Shown here: piece by piece, positions 15,820 to 24,817 of the stretch | How the letters are laid out: every line of letters begins with the position of its first letter | Numbering within the stretch: the stretch's first letter is position 1 | Assembly: GCF_900104615.1 (NCBI RefSeq) | Contig: NZ_LT629939.1 | Span: 771,476-835,475, forward strand | Source: Merdimmobilis hominis | Lineage (GTDB): Bacteria; Bacillota; Clostridia; Oscillospirales; Ruminococcaceae | DNA: 64,000 nt | Reading direction: 5' to 3' | Translations under genes and position numbers: made by a program | The notes under the pieces: model-generated | What the model was told of the DNA's origin: nothing | The model's database searches: none | What the model saw: only the letters and a program-made list of their open reading frames with translations

Positions 15820-16783
15820 CGCGGCGCCTCCTTCCCTCGCTGTGGATGGATTCATTTTTCAGGTCGATGGCAAAGGAGAAGGCGTTCATCAGCAAAATGG
15901 CGAACACCGCCGTCTCCTCGTAGCCCCCCGCCCGGCGGAAAAGCATAGCCGCCACGCCGCAGAGCACCCCGTAAAAAATTTTGGAGGTCTCCCGTTTGGG
16001 GGTGGTGGCCGGGTCGTTCAGCAGGAACACCGCTGTCAGCAGCAGACTGCCGCTGGTCAGCTCCATCAGGATGGACTGGACCGCCCCCATTCCCGACCGG
16101 GGCAGCACCAAGGCAAACACGGCCGACGCCCCCAAAAAGGCAAGGGCCGGCTTGATGTCGATGACATTGATCAGCGCAAGGCATATCAGACAGGCAATCA
16201 AAAGTAAGATGTTAGTGGCTCCCATAGAGCCGGGCATGCTGCCCAGGAAAATCTCCATGGTGCTGAATTTGGGAATCCCCCCCAGCTGAAGCGTCTGGGC
16301 GGCGGACTGGGCCGCTTTCACCGTGAGGACTGGGTCAAGGGCCAGCTTTCCCATAGGGGCAGGGTAAGTGAACATTGCCACTGGGAAACAAACTGTGGCA
16401 AAGGCGATGCCCGCCGCAGCCGGGTTAAAGATATTCTGCCCCAAACCGCCGAAGGGATGCTTGGCCACTGCAATGGCGAACACCCCTGCCGCAACCACAA
16501 TCCAATAACTGATGGAGGCAGGCATAAACAAGGGGATCAACATGCCGGTGACTATGCTGGAATAATCCCACAGGCAGATTTTCCGCCCTGCCAGCCGGGT
16601 GCAGAGCAGGTCGGTCGCCAGGCAGGTGACCACCGAAAGAACCCCCAGAACCAAAGCGCGCATGCCGTAGAAGAAGGTCCCCATAAAATAGAGGGACCCC
16701 AGGGCGCAGATCACATAGAACATCACCGTGGCATTGCTGTCCTGGGAACGGATGTGGGGCGGGCTACTGGGCATCAGTTTCAT
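15791..16783 (-). CDS. RnfD/NqrB-like membrane subunit with covalent-FMN motif
   Basis: This 330-residue protein has nine to ten membrane helices. The N-terminal SPPHIRSQDSNATVMFYVI, the central HPFGGLGQNIFNPAAAG (about 109-125) and PGSMGATN (184-191) are RnfD hallmarks. Thr190 sits where RnfD carries FMN in phosphoester linkage, so this subunit probably is flavinylated. That needs an ApbE-type transferase, which is not in the window. The late motif FLLNDPATTPKRETSK corresponds to the conserved TDP-TSP loop. ATG 16783 has AGGAGGTCACCT upstream and overlaps the rnfC end by 20 bases. Confidence 0.88.
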   Translation of the reverse strand: MKLMPSSPPHIRSQDSNATVMFYVICALGSLYFMGTFFYGMRALVLGVLSVVTCLATDLLCTRLAGRKICLWDYSSIVTGMLIPLFMPASISYWIVVAAGVFAIAVAKHPFGGLGQNIFNPAAAGIAFATVCFPVAMFTYPAPMGKLALDPVLTVKAAQSAAQTLQLGGIPKFSTMEIFLGSMPGSMGATNILLLIACLICLALINVIDIKPALAFLGASAVFALVLPRSGMGAVQSILMELTSGSLLLTAVFLLNDPATTPKRETSKIFYGVLCGVAAMLFRRAGGYEETAVFAILLMNAFSFAIDLKNESIHSEGRRRRVETDKSQKA

Positions 16784-17831
16784 AGGTGACCTCCTTCCCC
16801 GCCTTGGCGAGCCGTTCCACTTTTCCGGTGAAAATGATGGTGGAAAGGTCCAGCTTGGCCGGGCAGACATAGCTGCAAGTCCCGCAGCCGATGCAGCGCT
16901 CCAGGTCAAACCGGTCGATGTACTTCATCTTTTTGCGGGTGATAAACTGGTAGAGATAATAGGGTGAAAGTCCCTGAGGGCAGACCTTGGTGCAGCGGCC
17001 GCAGCCGATGCAGGTGTACCCCACATGCTTGCTGTACTCCCGGAAGGCGATGAGCCCCCGGGTGGTGGGGCCCACCAAAGTTTTCTCCGGGTCCAGCACG
17101 CCGTAGCCCATCATCGAACCACCGGCGACGATCCGGGTGGGGTTCTGGGCCAGGCCGCACCGCTCCAGAAGCTGCATAGCTGTCATGCCGATGGTGACTT
17201 CCAGGTTCATTGGGTTGGCGATGCAGTTGCCGGCCACCGTGACAAAACAAGTATCCTGTTTCCGGTTTTGGTAAACGGCCCGCCAAAGGTGAATCATAGC
17301 GCAGGCCCCCAGCAGCAGGGTGTTTTTATCCTGCAACTGTCGGTTCGCCCGGTATTCCGCAGGGTAGCCCCCGGTGATCCGGTGGACGGGGAGTCCAGCG
17401 ATCTCCTGGGGGATTTTGGTTTCCACATCCATCAGGTGCTTATAAATGGCCACAAAGCTCTCCTGGGCGCCCAGGGCTTTTTGAGCCAGGCGCGCCCCTC
17501 CCGCCATTTGATCCCCCAGCTGGATGGCTGGGCAGAGCTGGCTGGAGATATAGGGCTCGTCGTCGATGGCATCCACTGCCAGGACGGAAATTCCCTGGCT
17601 TCTGCCCTGCCGGAGCTTCTCCCACAGCGGCATGCCGTCAGATTCATCGATGATGCCCGCCTCCTTGGCGATGGTGATGATCTCCTCTGCGGTCAGGGCA
17701 TCGGGGTCGGCAGCTGGTTCCCGCTCCATCAAAGCCGATGGGCCTGGGCTGGTAAATTCCTGCAAATTCCGGGAAAGAGCTGGCTCTTTATGCTGTTCCA
17801 ACACGATTCCACGGGTAAAAATATCTTCCAC
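16764..17831 (-). CDS. RnfC-like subunit, N-terminally short, with two [4Fe-4S] motifs
   Basis: This protein of about 355 residues ends with two cluster motifs, CIGCGRCTKVCP and CIGCGTCSYVCP, as in RnfC. Ahead of them, RIVAGGSMMGYGVLDPE matches the RnfC loop GGPMMG. Canonical RnfC starts with a GGxHP barrel-sandwich region and a GGAGFPT/NGAECEPYLT flavin- and NADH-binding module. Here the first is missing, and the second reads IDESDGMPLWEKL and DAIDDEPYISSQL, so NADH oxidation by the usual site is doubtful. The start is GTG 17831 with AAAGGGGGAG nine bases upstream. A frame open to 17873 has no ribosome binding site. It is the first gene of the operon. Confidence 0.82.
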   Translation of the reverse strand: MEDIFTRGIVLEQHKEPALSRNLQEFTSPGPSALMEREPAADPDALTAEEIITIAKEAGIIDESDGMPLWEKLRQGRSQGISVLAVDAIDDEPYISSQLCPAIQLGDQMAGGARLAQKALGAQESFVAIYKHLMDVETKIPQEIAGLPVHRITGGYPAEYRANRQLQDKNTLLLGACAMIHLWRAVYQNRKQDTCFVTVAGNCIANPMNLEVTIGMTAMQLLERCGLAQNPTRIVAGGSMMGYGVLDPEKTLVGPTTRGLIAFREYSKHVGYTCIGCGRCTKVCPQGLSPYYLYQFITRKKMKYIDRFDLERCIGCGTCSYVCPAKLDLSTIIFTGKVERLAKAGKEVTYETDAQ

Positions 17832-17918
17832 GAAACGATACTCCCCCTTTCTAGGGTTTCCAATATCCCACATTTGGGCAATAACGCCGCATTTGAGGCG
17901 GCGGAAGGTGGTTGGGTT

Positions 17919-18494
17919 ATGTATTTTGAGCGCCTAGACGGCAACAAACTGCGGGTGCGGCTCACCGCGGAGGACCTGGAGGAATTCCTGGTCACCTACG
18001 ACGGGATGGACTATGCCGATTCCGCCACCCGCATGATGGTCAGCGAGATCCTGAGCCGCGCCCGGCTGGAGTGCGGCTTTACCCCTGGGGATGGGCGGCT
18101 TCTCATCGAGGCCTATCCCGGCGAGGAGGATGGCTGCACCCTCCTCTTTACCGCCGTTCCCCCTCCCGGACGCCCTGCTCTGGGGAAAGGGGGGTTCGGC
18201 CCCCTGGTCTACGCCTTCGAGGACATCGACACGGTGATCGACGGGTCGGTTAGGCTGTTCCGGCTGTGCTGCCACCGGATTTATAAAAGTTCCCTGTACC
18301 GAATGGACAAGGGCTACCGGATGATTCTCTACCCCTTGGACCGCACCGGCTCCCGGGCCTCCACCCTGCTGGCTGAATACGGCGAACTGGCCGGGGAAGG
18401 CCCCGCCGCCGCCGCTGTGGTGGAAGAACACGGCGCACCGGTCATCCTGGGCAATGCCATTGACAAACTCTCTTATTATTTTGCCCGGGGATAG
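17919..18494 (+). CDS. mecA: Adaptor protein MecA-like
   Basis: This 191-residue protein has the MecA architecture. The N-terminal domain is FERLDGNKLRVRLTAEDLEE, followed by an acidic middle and a C-terminal ClpC-binding-like domain containing LVYAFEDIDTVIDGSVRLF. MecA proteins bring substrates to the ClpCP protease, for instance competence regulators in Bacillus. The actual clients here are unknown. ATG 17919 is preceded by GGAAGGTGGTTGGG. The gene is divergent from rnfC with 87 bases between them, and its last 19 bases overlap the end of the converging rpe gene. Confidence 0.88.
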   Translation: MYFERLDGNKLRVRLTAEDLEEFLVTYDGMDYADSATRMMVSEILSRARLECGFTPGDGRLLIEAYPGEEDGCTLLFTAVPPPGRPALGKGGFGPLVYAFEDIDTVIDGSVRLFRLCCHRIYKSSLYRMDKGYRMILYPLDRTGSRASTLLAEYGELAGEGPAAAAVVEEHGAPVILGNAIDKLSYYFARG

Positions 18495-19150
18495 GCCGCC
18501 TGAGCGCTCTCCCGGATGGCGGCCACTGCCTGCCGGTAGTCGGGTTTGCCAAACACCGCCGACCCAGCCACCAGCACATTTGCCCCATTTTGGGCCACAA
18601 TGGCAGCGGTTTCCCCATTGATTCCACCGTCCACCTGGATGTCCATGGAAAGGCCGCGGGCATCACACTCCCTGCGGATGGCGTTAACTTTGGGCATCAT
18701 GTCCCCCATAAAGCTCTGGCCGCCGAAACCGGGCTCCACGGTCATCACCAGAACCAGGTCCACCTGGTCCAGGTATGGGAAAGCCGCCTGGGCCGGGGTT
18801 CCCGGTTTCAGGGCGATGCCCACCTTTTTGCCCAGCCCCTTGATGGCCGCAATGGTCTTGTCCGGGTCGCTGTCGCTCTCCAGGTGGAATACAATGAGGT
18901 CGGCGCCGGCTTTGGCGAAGTCCTCTGCATACCGCAGGGGGTCGCTGATCATCAGGTGGACATCATAGAAGGCGGGAACTGCCTTGGATAAGCACTTGAG
19001 GATGGGCGCACCCAGGGTCAGGTTGGGGACGAAGTGGCCATCCATCACGTCGATGTGAAGCATGTCCGCCCCAGCGTCCACAATGGCCTTCGCCTCGTCG
19101 GCCATATGGGCAAAGTCACAGGATAGCATGGAGGGGGAAATCTGTATCAT
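18476..19150 (-). CDS. rpe: Ribulose-phosphate 3-epimerase
   Basis: This 224-residue TIM-barrel enzyme interconverts ribulose 5-phosphate and xylulose 5-phosphate. SPSMLSCDFAHMADE opens the barrel, LHIDVMDGHFVPNLTLG carries metal ligands His and Asp, and VMTVEPGFGGQSFM and IQVDGGINGETA complete the metal and phosphate sites. The length is typical. ATG 19150 has CAGGAG upstream, while a TTG further out has none. A TTGACC-17-TAAAAT promoter precedes it. The 3' end overlaps mecA on the other strand. Confidence 0.96.
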   Translation of the reverse strand: MIQISPSMLSCDFAHMADEAKAIVDAGADMLHIDVMDGHFVPNLTLGAPILKCLSKAVPAFYDVHLMISDPLRYAEDFAKAGADLIVFHLESDSDPDKTIAAIKGLGKKVGIALKPGTPAQAAFPYLDQVDLVLVMTVEPGFGGQSFMGDMMPKVNAIRRECDARGLSMDIQVDGGINGETAAIVAQNGANVLVAGSAVFGKPDYRQAVAAIRESAQAAYPRAK

Positions 19151-19206
19151 AAAAACGTCTCCTGTCAAATAAAATACTGGCCGCAGCGCAGATTTAGACG
19201 CATACT

Positions 19207-19235
19207 ATTTTAAACCACAGGGCGCAAAAGGTCAA
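19207..19235 (-). promoter_or_regulatory. Promoter of rpe
   Basis: TTGACC, a 17-base spacer and TAAAAT on the minus strand, about 55 bases before the start. Confidence 0.7.
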
Positions 19236-19613
19236 CTGCGGCACCCCCATCCCCCACGCCAGCCAGGGAAAATTTACAAATTATTCGGTTTTTCCTTGTC
19301 AAATGCGGATAAAATCCGGTGTGGCTTGTCCCATCACCCAAAGCCGGGGCCCAGTTGGGCCCCGGCTTATTTGGATGCGGCAGAGTTGGTTCCGTATGGC
19401 TCTTCCTGGGCAACAATTGCCACCCTTGCGGACCCCGCCGCTTGTTGGGGTACCCTCCATCCTATGCGGGAACCGCCCCGGCGCTCCCTTGGCGGGATGG
19501 ACGGAGGGCCCCCGTTTTCCAGAGGAAGCCGTCTTTTTCCACAATCCCAGTGGAGGCAGGAGGGGGGAACCTCCATTTCCTTCCCCGAAAAATTTTACAC
19601 GTTTTGGAAAAGG
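19236..19613. other. Intergenic stretch without a recognisable gene
   Basis: I see no supported coding frame. The one clear structure is a 13-bp palindrome at 19341-19368 (AAGCCGGGGCCCA and its complement with a two-base loop), without a strong T-run on either strand. The remainder is GC-rich and unremarkable. Confidence 0.5.
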
Positions 19614-19646
19614 CAGACAAAAAGCCGGCCCCCAAAGGAGACCGGC
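19614..19646 (-). terminator. Terminator of the RR-HK-htrA unit
   Basis: On the minus strand CCGGCC pairs with GGCCGG and is followed by CTTTTTG, about 20 bases after the htrA stop. Confidence 0.8.
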
Positions 19647-19662
19647 CGGAATTTGTAGAGCC

Positions 19663-21111
19663 TTATTTGCTGGCGGGGCTCACGGTGCCATCGCCGTTGT
19701 CGCTCATCAGGGTGACCGAGACCTCAAAGGTCCGTCCTCCCACGCTGGAGTTGGAGCGGCGGTAGATAGTCAATTTCACCTTATCGCCGGGTTTAAAGCC
19801 ATCCAGCACCTGGCTGATATCGTCCGCCGAAGCCACCGCCGTGCCGTTGACCTGGGTGATAATGTCCCCTGGGACCACGTTCTTAGAGGCGATGTCGGCA
19901 TTGGGGTCCACCGATAAAATGTGAACGCCGGTGGGGACGCTGTACATCCGGGAGAGTACCGAATCAATGGGTTCACCGGTGATACCCAGCATGGGGCGGC
20001 CGGTGACTTTGCCATTGGTAATCAGCTGCTCCACGATAGGCAGGGCGTCGTTGATGGGGATGGCGAAGCCGATGCCCTCATACCCTTCGTTGACATACTT
20101 GGCGGAGTTTATGCCGATGACCTGGCCAAATTCATTGACCAAGGGGCCGCCGGAATTGCCGGGGTTGATAGCCGCATCGGTCTGAAGGAAGCGCATGGTA
20201 TAGCCGTTTTCACTCTTGACAGCCCGATCCAGGGCGGAGATGATACCCTGGGTGGTACTGCCTGCCAGCTGCATGCCGGTGGGATTGCCGATGGCCACCA
20301 CCCGTTCCCCTTCCTCCACCTGGTCGGAGTTGCCGAAGTCGGCATAGGTCAGGTTCTGGGCCTCAATTTTAATCACTGCGATATCCGTCCGGGTATCGGA
20401 ACCGATGAGAGAGGCAGAGTACTCCTCCCCGTTATCCAGCACCACCTTGATGCCCACAGCCTTCTCCACCACATGGGCATTGGTGAGGATATAGCCATCG
20501 CTGGTCATGATAATACCGCTGCCCGCACCGGAGGAGGCAAAGCTGTTGTTCCCCTGGTAGGTGACGATGCCAACCACCGAGGGCTTCACCTTTTTGATGA
20601 TCTGGGTGGTGGTCAGGCTGCCGTCCGCCGCAGCCTGTTCGCTGGTGGCAGGTTTCTCTTGGATGGAGAGGCCGGGCATCTGGGTCTGGCTGGAACTGGA
20701 ATCGACATTTTTCTGATCCCGGTCGCCCACCATGCTGTAGACGCCGTATCCGGCAAAGCTTAAGACGCCGATGGCCAGCACCACACAGAGGATCGACGCA
20801 AAGACGGTGAACCCGCGGGAGCGTTTGGCCCGGGCTTTGGGCGGTTCGGAGGCACTTTCATAGTCTGCGAAATTCCATTTGTATTCCTCCCGGTCGGCAG
20901 AAGAGCCACCTGCCCAGCCCGCATTGGGGTTGTATTGGTATGACGAACCCTGCTGCTGGTTCCCCGGCCCCCAGCCGGGCTGCTGGCCGTTTGCACTGGA
21001 ATTGGGGCCGTATGGGCCTTCCCCTGATGCGGTAGAATCCTGAAAACCGTTCTCATCCTTTGGGGTATCCCCTTCAAACGGGTCGCGGTCGTTGTAATTG
21101 GTATCACTCAT
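19663..21111 (-). CDS. HtrA/DegP-like membrane-anchored serine protease with PDZ domain
   Basis: This 482-residue protein has a long Asn/Gly/Gln-rich hydrophilic N-terminus (about 1-100) and a membrane segment FTVFASILCVVLAIGVLSF. A trypsin-like domain follows, with the triad in TNAHVVEKAV (His), TRTDIAVIKI (Asp) and NPGNSGGPLVNE (Ser). A C-terminal PDZ domain begins at MLGITGEPID and contains PGDIITQVNGTAV. Such proteins degrade misfolded proteins on the outer face of the membrane. ATG 21111 has AAAGGGAG upstream. It follows the response regulator and histidine kinase genes, like other cell-envelope-stress operons, though a separate promoter in the 157-base gap is possible. Confidence 0.94.
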   Translation of the reverse strand: MSDTNYNDRDPFEGDTPKDENGFQDSTASGEGPYGPNSSANGQQPGWGPGNQQQGSSYQYNPNAGWAGGSSADREEYKWNFADYESASEPPKARAKRSRGFTVFASILCVVLAIGVLSFAGYGVYSMVGDRDQKNVDSSSSQTQMPGLSIQEKPATSEQAAADGSLTTTQIIKKVKPSVVGIVTYQGNNSFASSGAGSGIIMTSDGYILTNAHVVEKAVGIKVVLDNGEEYSASLIGSDTRTDIAVIKIEAQNLTYADFGNSDQVEEGERVVAIGNPTGMQLAGSTTQGIISALDRAVKSENGYTMRFLQTDAAINPGNSGGPLVNEFGQVIGINSAKYVNEGYEGIGFAIPINDALPIVEQLITNGKVTGRPMLGITGEPIDSVLSRMYSVPTGVHILSVDPNADIASKNVVPGDIITQVNGTAVASADDISQVLDGFKPGDKVKLTIYRRSNSSVGGRTFEVSVTLMSDNGDGTVSPASK

Positions 21112-21268
21112 GGTGGTTACTCCCTTTCCTGACTGCGGATCAGTCAATCTCGTTTGCTCTTATCTGAGCTACTGGTATCAGTATAACCCGCAATTTTGAA
21201 TGTAAAAATAACATCTTTTGAAAATTGGGAAAACGTTTTTGACAGAAACTTTTAACAGGAGCACCCCG

Positions 21269-22738
21269 CTACTTCCCTTTTTCCCCCTTGCGGAAGATGG
21301 ATTGGCCATTTTTTTGGTGGAGGGTAGGCAGGCTGAAGACAAATTCACAGTACTCCCCTTCCACGCTGCGGACCATAATATCCCCAGAGTGGAGGTTGAT
21401 GATAGACCGGACAATATGCAGGCCGAGGCCCACTCCGTTTTTGTCCAGGCTGCGGGATTTGTCGGTCTTGTAAAACCGGTCGAATACCCGGGGGACTTCC
21501 TCTTTGGTCAGCCCCTGGCCGGAGTTTTTCACCCCAATGTAGGTCATGGCGGTATCCACTGTGTAGCTGAATTCGATGTACCCACCCTCATTGACAAACT
21601 TCACCGCGTTGTCAATCAGGTTGTACACCACCTGATGGATCAGGTCGGGGTCAGCTTCCACCATGATTTTATCCACATCCAAGCCGCGGATATCCAAGCG
21701 CTTTTCCTCAATAGCCTTCTCAAAGGTGAACACCGTGCGGCAGACAATGTCGTTGATGTCCACCGGCACCGGCTTGATCACCATCTCCCCCGCCTCGATC
21801 TTGGCGATGTTGAGCATGGATTTGATCAGCCGGGAAAGGCGCTTGACCTCCTCTGAGACAATGGTCAGATAGTGGCGCTGCTTCTCCTCTGGGATGGTGC
21901 CGTCCAGGATGCCGTCGATAAAGCCGCTGATGGTGGTCATGGGGGTTTTCAGTTCGTGGGAGACATTGGCGATGAAGCTGCGGCTGGTCTGGTCCTGTGC
22001 CGCCAGGCTGGAAGCCATAGTGTTGAAGGCCATAGCCAGCTTGCTCACCTCGTCATACCCCTCCACCGGCACCCGCACTGCAAAGTCCCCCTTGGAAAAG
22101 CTTTGGGTGGCGTCGGCCATCTCCCGCAGGGGACGGACCAGCCGGTCGGTGACAAAGTAGATGACAATAAAAGAAAGAGCCAGCACCGCAATGGCGCTGA
22201 ACAGGAACATCTTGAAAATCTCCAGGAGGAAGGAGGTCATGCCTTCGGCGCTGGTAGAGGCAAATACCACCCCTATCACCGAGCCATCCTGTGCTTTAAT
22301 CGGGCGGCCCACTGTATAATATGGCTCGCTGTAGATTCCGCCGAGACTGCCCATTTCCCGGTATTCCCCTTCCCGGGCTTCCTCCATAATCTTTTCACTG
22401 ATCATATAGGTGGTGTGGATGCAAGAGGCCCGGTGGGTGCAGATCAAGGTCTTGCCGTACTGGTCCACTAGGAAGATGTCGGCGTCGATGGCATTTCCCA
22501 GGATAGAATATCCGGACATGGCCCTGGTGGAGTCCACATAGTAGCCGCCTTCCCCTTGGGTGGTGACGTTGCTGGTGATGGCCACTGCCTGCACCACGTT
22601 GCGGCTGAGCAGGTCAAACTTATCATTTTTAAAATACTGGGAAGCAAAGACCAGCAACACCACCCCGAGGATGGAGATGCTGGCCAGAATGATGGACAAA
22701 CAGACGGTGAAGAATTTAGAAAACAGGCTTTTTTGCAT
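21269..22738 (-). CDS. Two-component sensor histidine kinase
   Basis: This 489-residue kinase has two membrane segments (about 10-32 and 172-195) around an extracytoplasmic sensor domain. A HAMP domain starts at TDRLVRPLREMADATQSF. The HisKA motif is FIANVSHELKTPMTTISGF (phospho-acceptor His). The HATPase_c domain has NLIDNAVKF, DRFYKTDKSRS and GVGLGLHIVRS. The signal it senses is unknown. It starts six bases after the response regulator stop and is followed by htrA, so it probably responds to envelope stress. Confidence 0.95.
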   Translation of the reverse strand: MQKSLFSKFFTVCLSIILASISILGVVLLVFASQYFKNDKFDLLSRNVVQAVAITSNVTTQGEGGYYVDSTRAMSGYSILGNAIDADIFLVDQYGKTLICTHRASCIHTTYMISEKIMEEAREGEYREMGSLGGIYSEPYYTVGRPIKAQDGSVIGVVFASTSAEGMTSFLLEIFKMFLFSAIAVLALSFIVIYFVTDRLVRPLREMADATQSFSKGDFAVRVPVEGYDEVSKLAMAFNTMASSLAAQDQTSRSFIANVSHELKTPMTTISGFIDGILDGTIPEEKQRHYLTIVSEEVKRLSRLIKSMLNIAKIEAGEMVIKPVPVDINDIVCRTVFTFEKAIEEKRLDIRGLDVDKIMVEADPDLIHQVVYNLIDNAVKFVNEGGYIEFSYTVDTAMTYIGVKNSGQGLTKEEVPRVFDRFYKTDKSRSLDKNGVGLGLHIVRSIINLHSGDIMVRSVEGEYCEFVFSLPTLHQKNGQSIFRKGEKGK

Positions 22739-22744
22739 TCTGCA

Positions 22745-23437
22745 TTATTCCTTCACTTCAAATTTGTAGCCCACGCCCCAAACGGTTTTTAGGCTCCATT
22801 GGTCGGAGACGCCCTCCAGCTTTTCCCGCAGGCGCTTGACGTGGACGTCCACTGTCCGGGAATCCCCGTAGTATTCAAAGCCCCAGACCTCGTCCAACAG
22901 CTGATCCCGGGTGTAAACCCGGTTGGGATTGCTGGCCAGGTGGTAGAGGAGCTCCAGCTCCTTGGGCGGAGTGTCCACCACCTTGCCATCCACCTTCAGT
23001 TCATACTTGGTCATGTTGACCACCAGCTTGTCGTAGCTGACTTCTTTGATGTCGTTCTCGGCCGAAGATTTGCCAGTGCGGCGCATGACTGCCTTGATCC
23101 GGGCTATGATCTCCTTGGCGTCAAAGGGTTTGACCACATAGTCATCCGCCCCCAGCTCCAGGCCTAGGACCTTGTCAAAGGTCTCGCCTTTTGCGGTGAT
23201 CATGATGATGGGGCAGTTGCTTTTTTTCCGGATCTCCCGGCAGACCTGCCAGCCGTCCAGCTTTGGCATCATGATGTCCAGAAGCACCATGTCTGGGCTG
23301 TCAGCAGAGAAGCGGGCAAGGGCCTCTTCCCCATCCCCGGCCACCGACACGGTGTACCCCTCTTTTTCCAAATAGAGCCGCAACAGCTCCGCTATGTTCC
23401 GGTCGTCGTCCGCAACAAGAATTTTACCCATCGACAT
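22745..23437 (-). CDS. OmpR/PhoB-family response regulator
   Basis: This 230-residue protein has a receiver domain with acidic pocket VADDDRN, phospho-acceptor Asp in MVLLDIMMPKLDGW, and Lys in MITAKGE. A winged-helix DNA-binding domain follows (about 130-228) with NRVYTRDQLLDEVWG and SRTVDVHVKRLREK. It is phosphorylated by the kinase encoded next and should control transcription, perhaps of the following htrA. ATG 23437 has GGAAGGTAG eight bases upstream. A perfect TATAAT lies near 23521-23526 on the minus strand but without a good -35 box. Confidence 0.95.
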   Translation of the reverse strand: MSMGKILVADDDRNIAELLRLYLEKEGYTVSVAGDGEEALARFSADSPDMVLLDIMMPKLDGWQVCREIRKKSNCPIIMITAKGETFDKVLGLELGADDYVVKPFDAKEIIARIKAVMRRTGKSSAENDIKEVSYDKLVVNMTKYELKVDGKVVDTPPKELELLYHLASNPNRVYTRDQLLDEVWGFEYYGDSRTVDVHVKRLREKLEGVSDQWSLKTVWGVGYKFEVKE

Positions 23438-23593
23438 GGCAATCTACCTTCCTTTTCTCATTCTATGGCGCGCGGGGCAAAAAGTCGGCTATCCCGCGGT
23501 TTTTCCCTGTTTTATTCTTATTATACAATACTTTGCGATGGAAAGGTGAATAATTTTTGAACCTTTTCCCCCCTCGGAGTAAACGTGTGGTTG

Positions 23594-23622
23594 TTGAAAA
23601 AACTGGGCGCACACAGTATAAT
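23594..23622 (+). promoter_or_regulatory. Promoter of ychF
   Basis: TTGAAA, a 17-base spacer and TATAAT, about 65 bases before the ychF start. Confidence 0.7.
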
Positions 23623-23688
23623 AGGATTTAATATTCCCCCTTGCCCGCCGCCATGCGGGCAGGCAGGGAAATAATCTGGAGGAAAACA

Positions 23689-24786
23689 ATGAAATTAGGT
23701 ATTGTGGGGCTGCCCAACGTGGGCAAAAGCACCCTGTTTAACGCAATTACTAACGCCGGCGCACAGGCCGCAAACTACCCCTTCTGCACCATTGAACCCA
23801 ACGTGGGTGTGGTGGCTGTCCCCGACTACCGGCTGGACAAGCTGGCCGAAATGTATGAACCGGACAAATACACCCCGGCGATGATTGAGTTTGTGGATAT
23901 CGCCGGCCTGGTCAAGGGAGCCTCCAAAGGCGAGGGCTTAGGGAACAAATTCCTCTCCCACATCCGGGAGGTGGACGCCATCGTCCACGTGGTCCGCTGT
24001 TTTGAGGATGGGGAGATCGTCCACGTGGACGGCTCCATCGGCCCCAAACGGGACATTGAGACCATCAACCTGGAACTGATCTTCTCGGACATCGACATTG
24101 TGGACCGGCGGATCGACCGGGCCTCCAAAGCTGCCAAAGGGGATAAAAAATTCCTGGCAGAGGTGGAGATGCTGGAACGGCTGAAACACCATTTAGAGGA
24201 GGGCCTCTCCGCCCGGGGGTTTGAACTCCTTTCCGACGCGGAAAAGGAAATCTTCTCCGACATTCCCCTGCTCTCCGCCAAGCCCATCATCTACGCTGCC
24301 AACATGAGCGAGGGCGACTTCTCCGGCAATGTGGAGGAAAACCCCTTCTACCAGGAAGTCCAGGAGATCGCCGCCGCAGAGAAAAGCCAGGTCCTGCCCA
24401 TCTGCGCCAAGCTGGAAGAGGACATCGCCGACATGTCCCGGGAGGACAAGCTCATGTTCCTGGAAGAGCTGGGGCTGGAAAAATCCGGCCTGGACCGGCT
24501 CATCCAGAAATGCTACGAACTCCTGGGCCTCATCTCCTACCTGACCGCCGGCAAACAGGAGGTCCGTGCCTGGACCATCACCCGGGGCACCAAGGCCCCC
24601 CAAGCCGCCGGTAAAATTCACAGCGACTTTGAAAAGGGATTCATCCGGGCAGAAATCGTCTCCTTTGACGACCTGATGGCCTGCGGCTCCATGGCCGCCG
24701 CCAAAGAAAAGGGCCTTGTCCGCCTGGAGGGCAAGGAGTATGTGGTCCAGGATGGGGACATCATCCTCTTCCGATTCAACGTGTAA
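23689..24786 (+). CDS. ychF: Redox-regulated ribosome-associated ATPase/GTPase YchF (OLA1 family)
   Basis: This 365-residue P-loop protein has G1 GLPNVGKSTLFNAIT at the N-terminus, G3 DIAGLVKGASKGEGLGN around residues 68-84, and a C-terminal TGS domain ending KEYVVQDGDIILFRFNV. YchF/OLA1 proteins hydrolyse ATP in preference to GTP because the usual NKxD motif is changed (here YAANMSE). They bind ribosomes. ATG 23689 has CTGGAGGAAAACA upstream. A frame open to 23641 adds nothing conserved. The next gene follows after 31 bases. Confidence 0.96.
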   Translation: MKLGIVGLPNVGKSTLFNAITNAGAQAANYPFCTIEPNVGVVAVPDYRLDKLAEMYEPDKYTPAMIEFVDIAGLVKGASKGEGLGNKFLSHIREVDAIVHVVRCFEDGEIVHVDGSIGPKRDIETINLELIFSDIDIVDRRIDRASKAAKGDKKFLAEVEMLERLKHHLEEGLSARGFELLSDAEKEIFSDIPLLSAKPIIYAANMSEGDFSGNVEENPFYQEVQEIAAAEKSQVLPICAKLEEDIADMSREDKLMFLEELGLEKSGLDRLIQKCYELLGLISYLTAGKQEVRAWTITRGTKAPQAAGKIHSDFEKGFIRAEIVSFDDLMACGSMAAAKEKGLVRLEGKEYVVQDGDIILFRFNV

Positions 24787-24817
24787 TACCCGCCCTCTTG
24801 CGAAAGGAGAGCCCCCC

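Noticed and set aside
17025-17918. Extension of the mecA frame upstream across rnfC
   Set aside because: The frame happens to be open opposite rnfC, but MecA similarity starts at ATG 17919, which has its own ribosome binding site.
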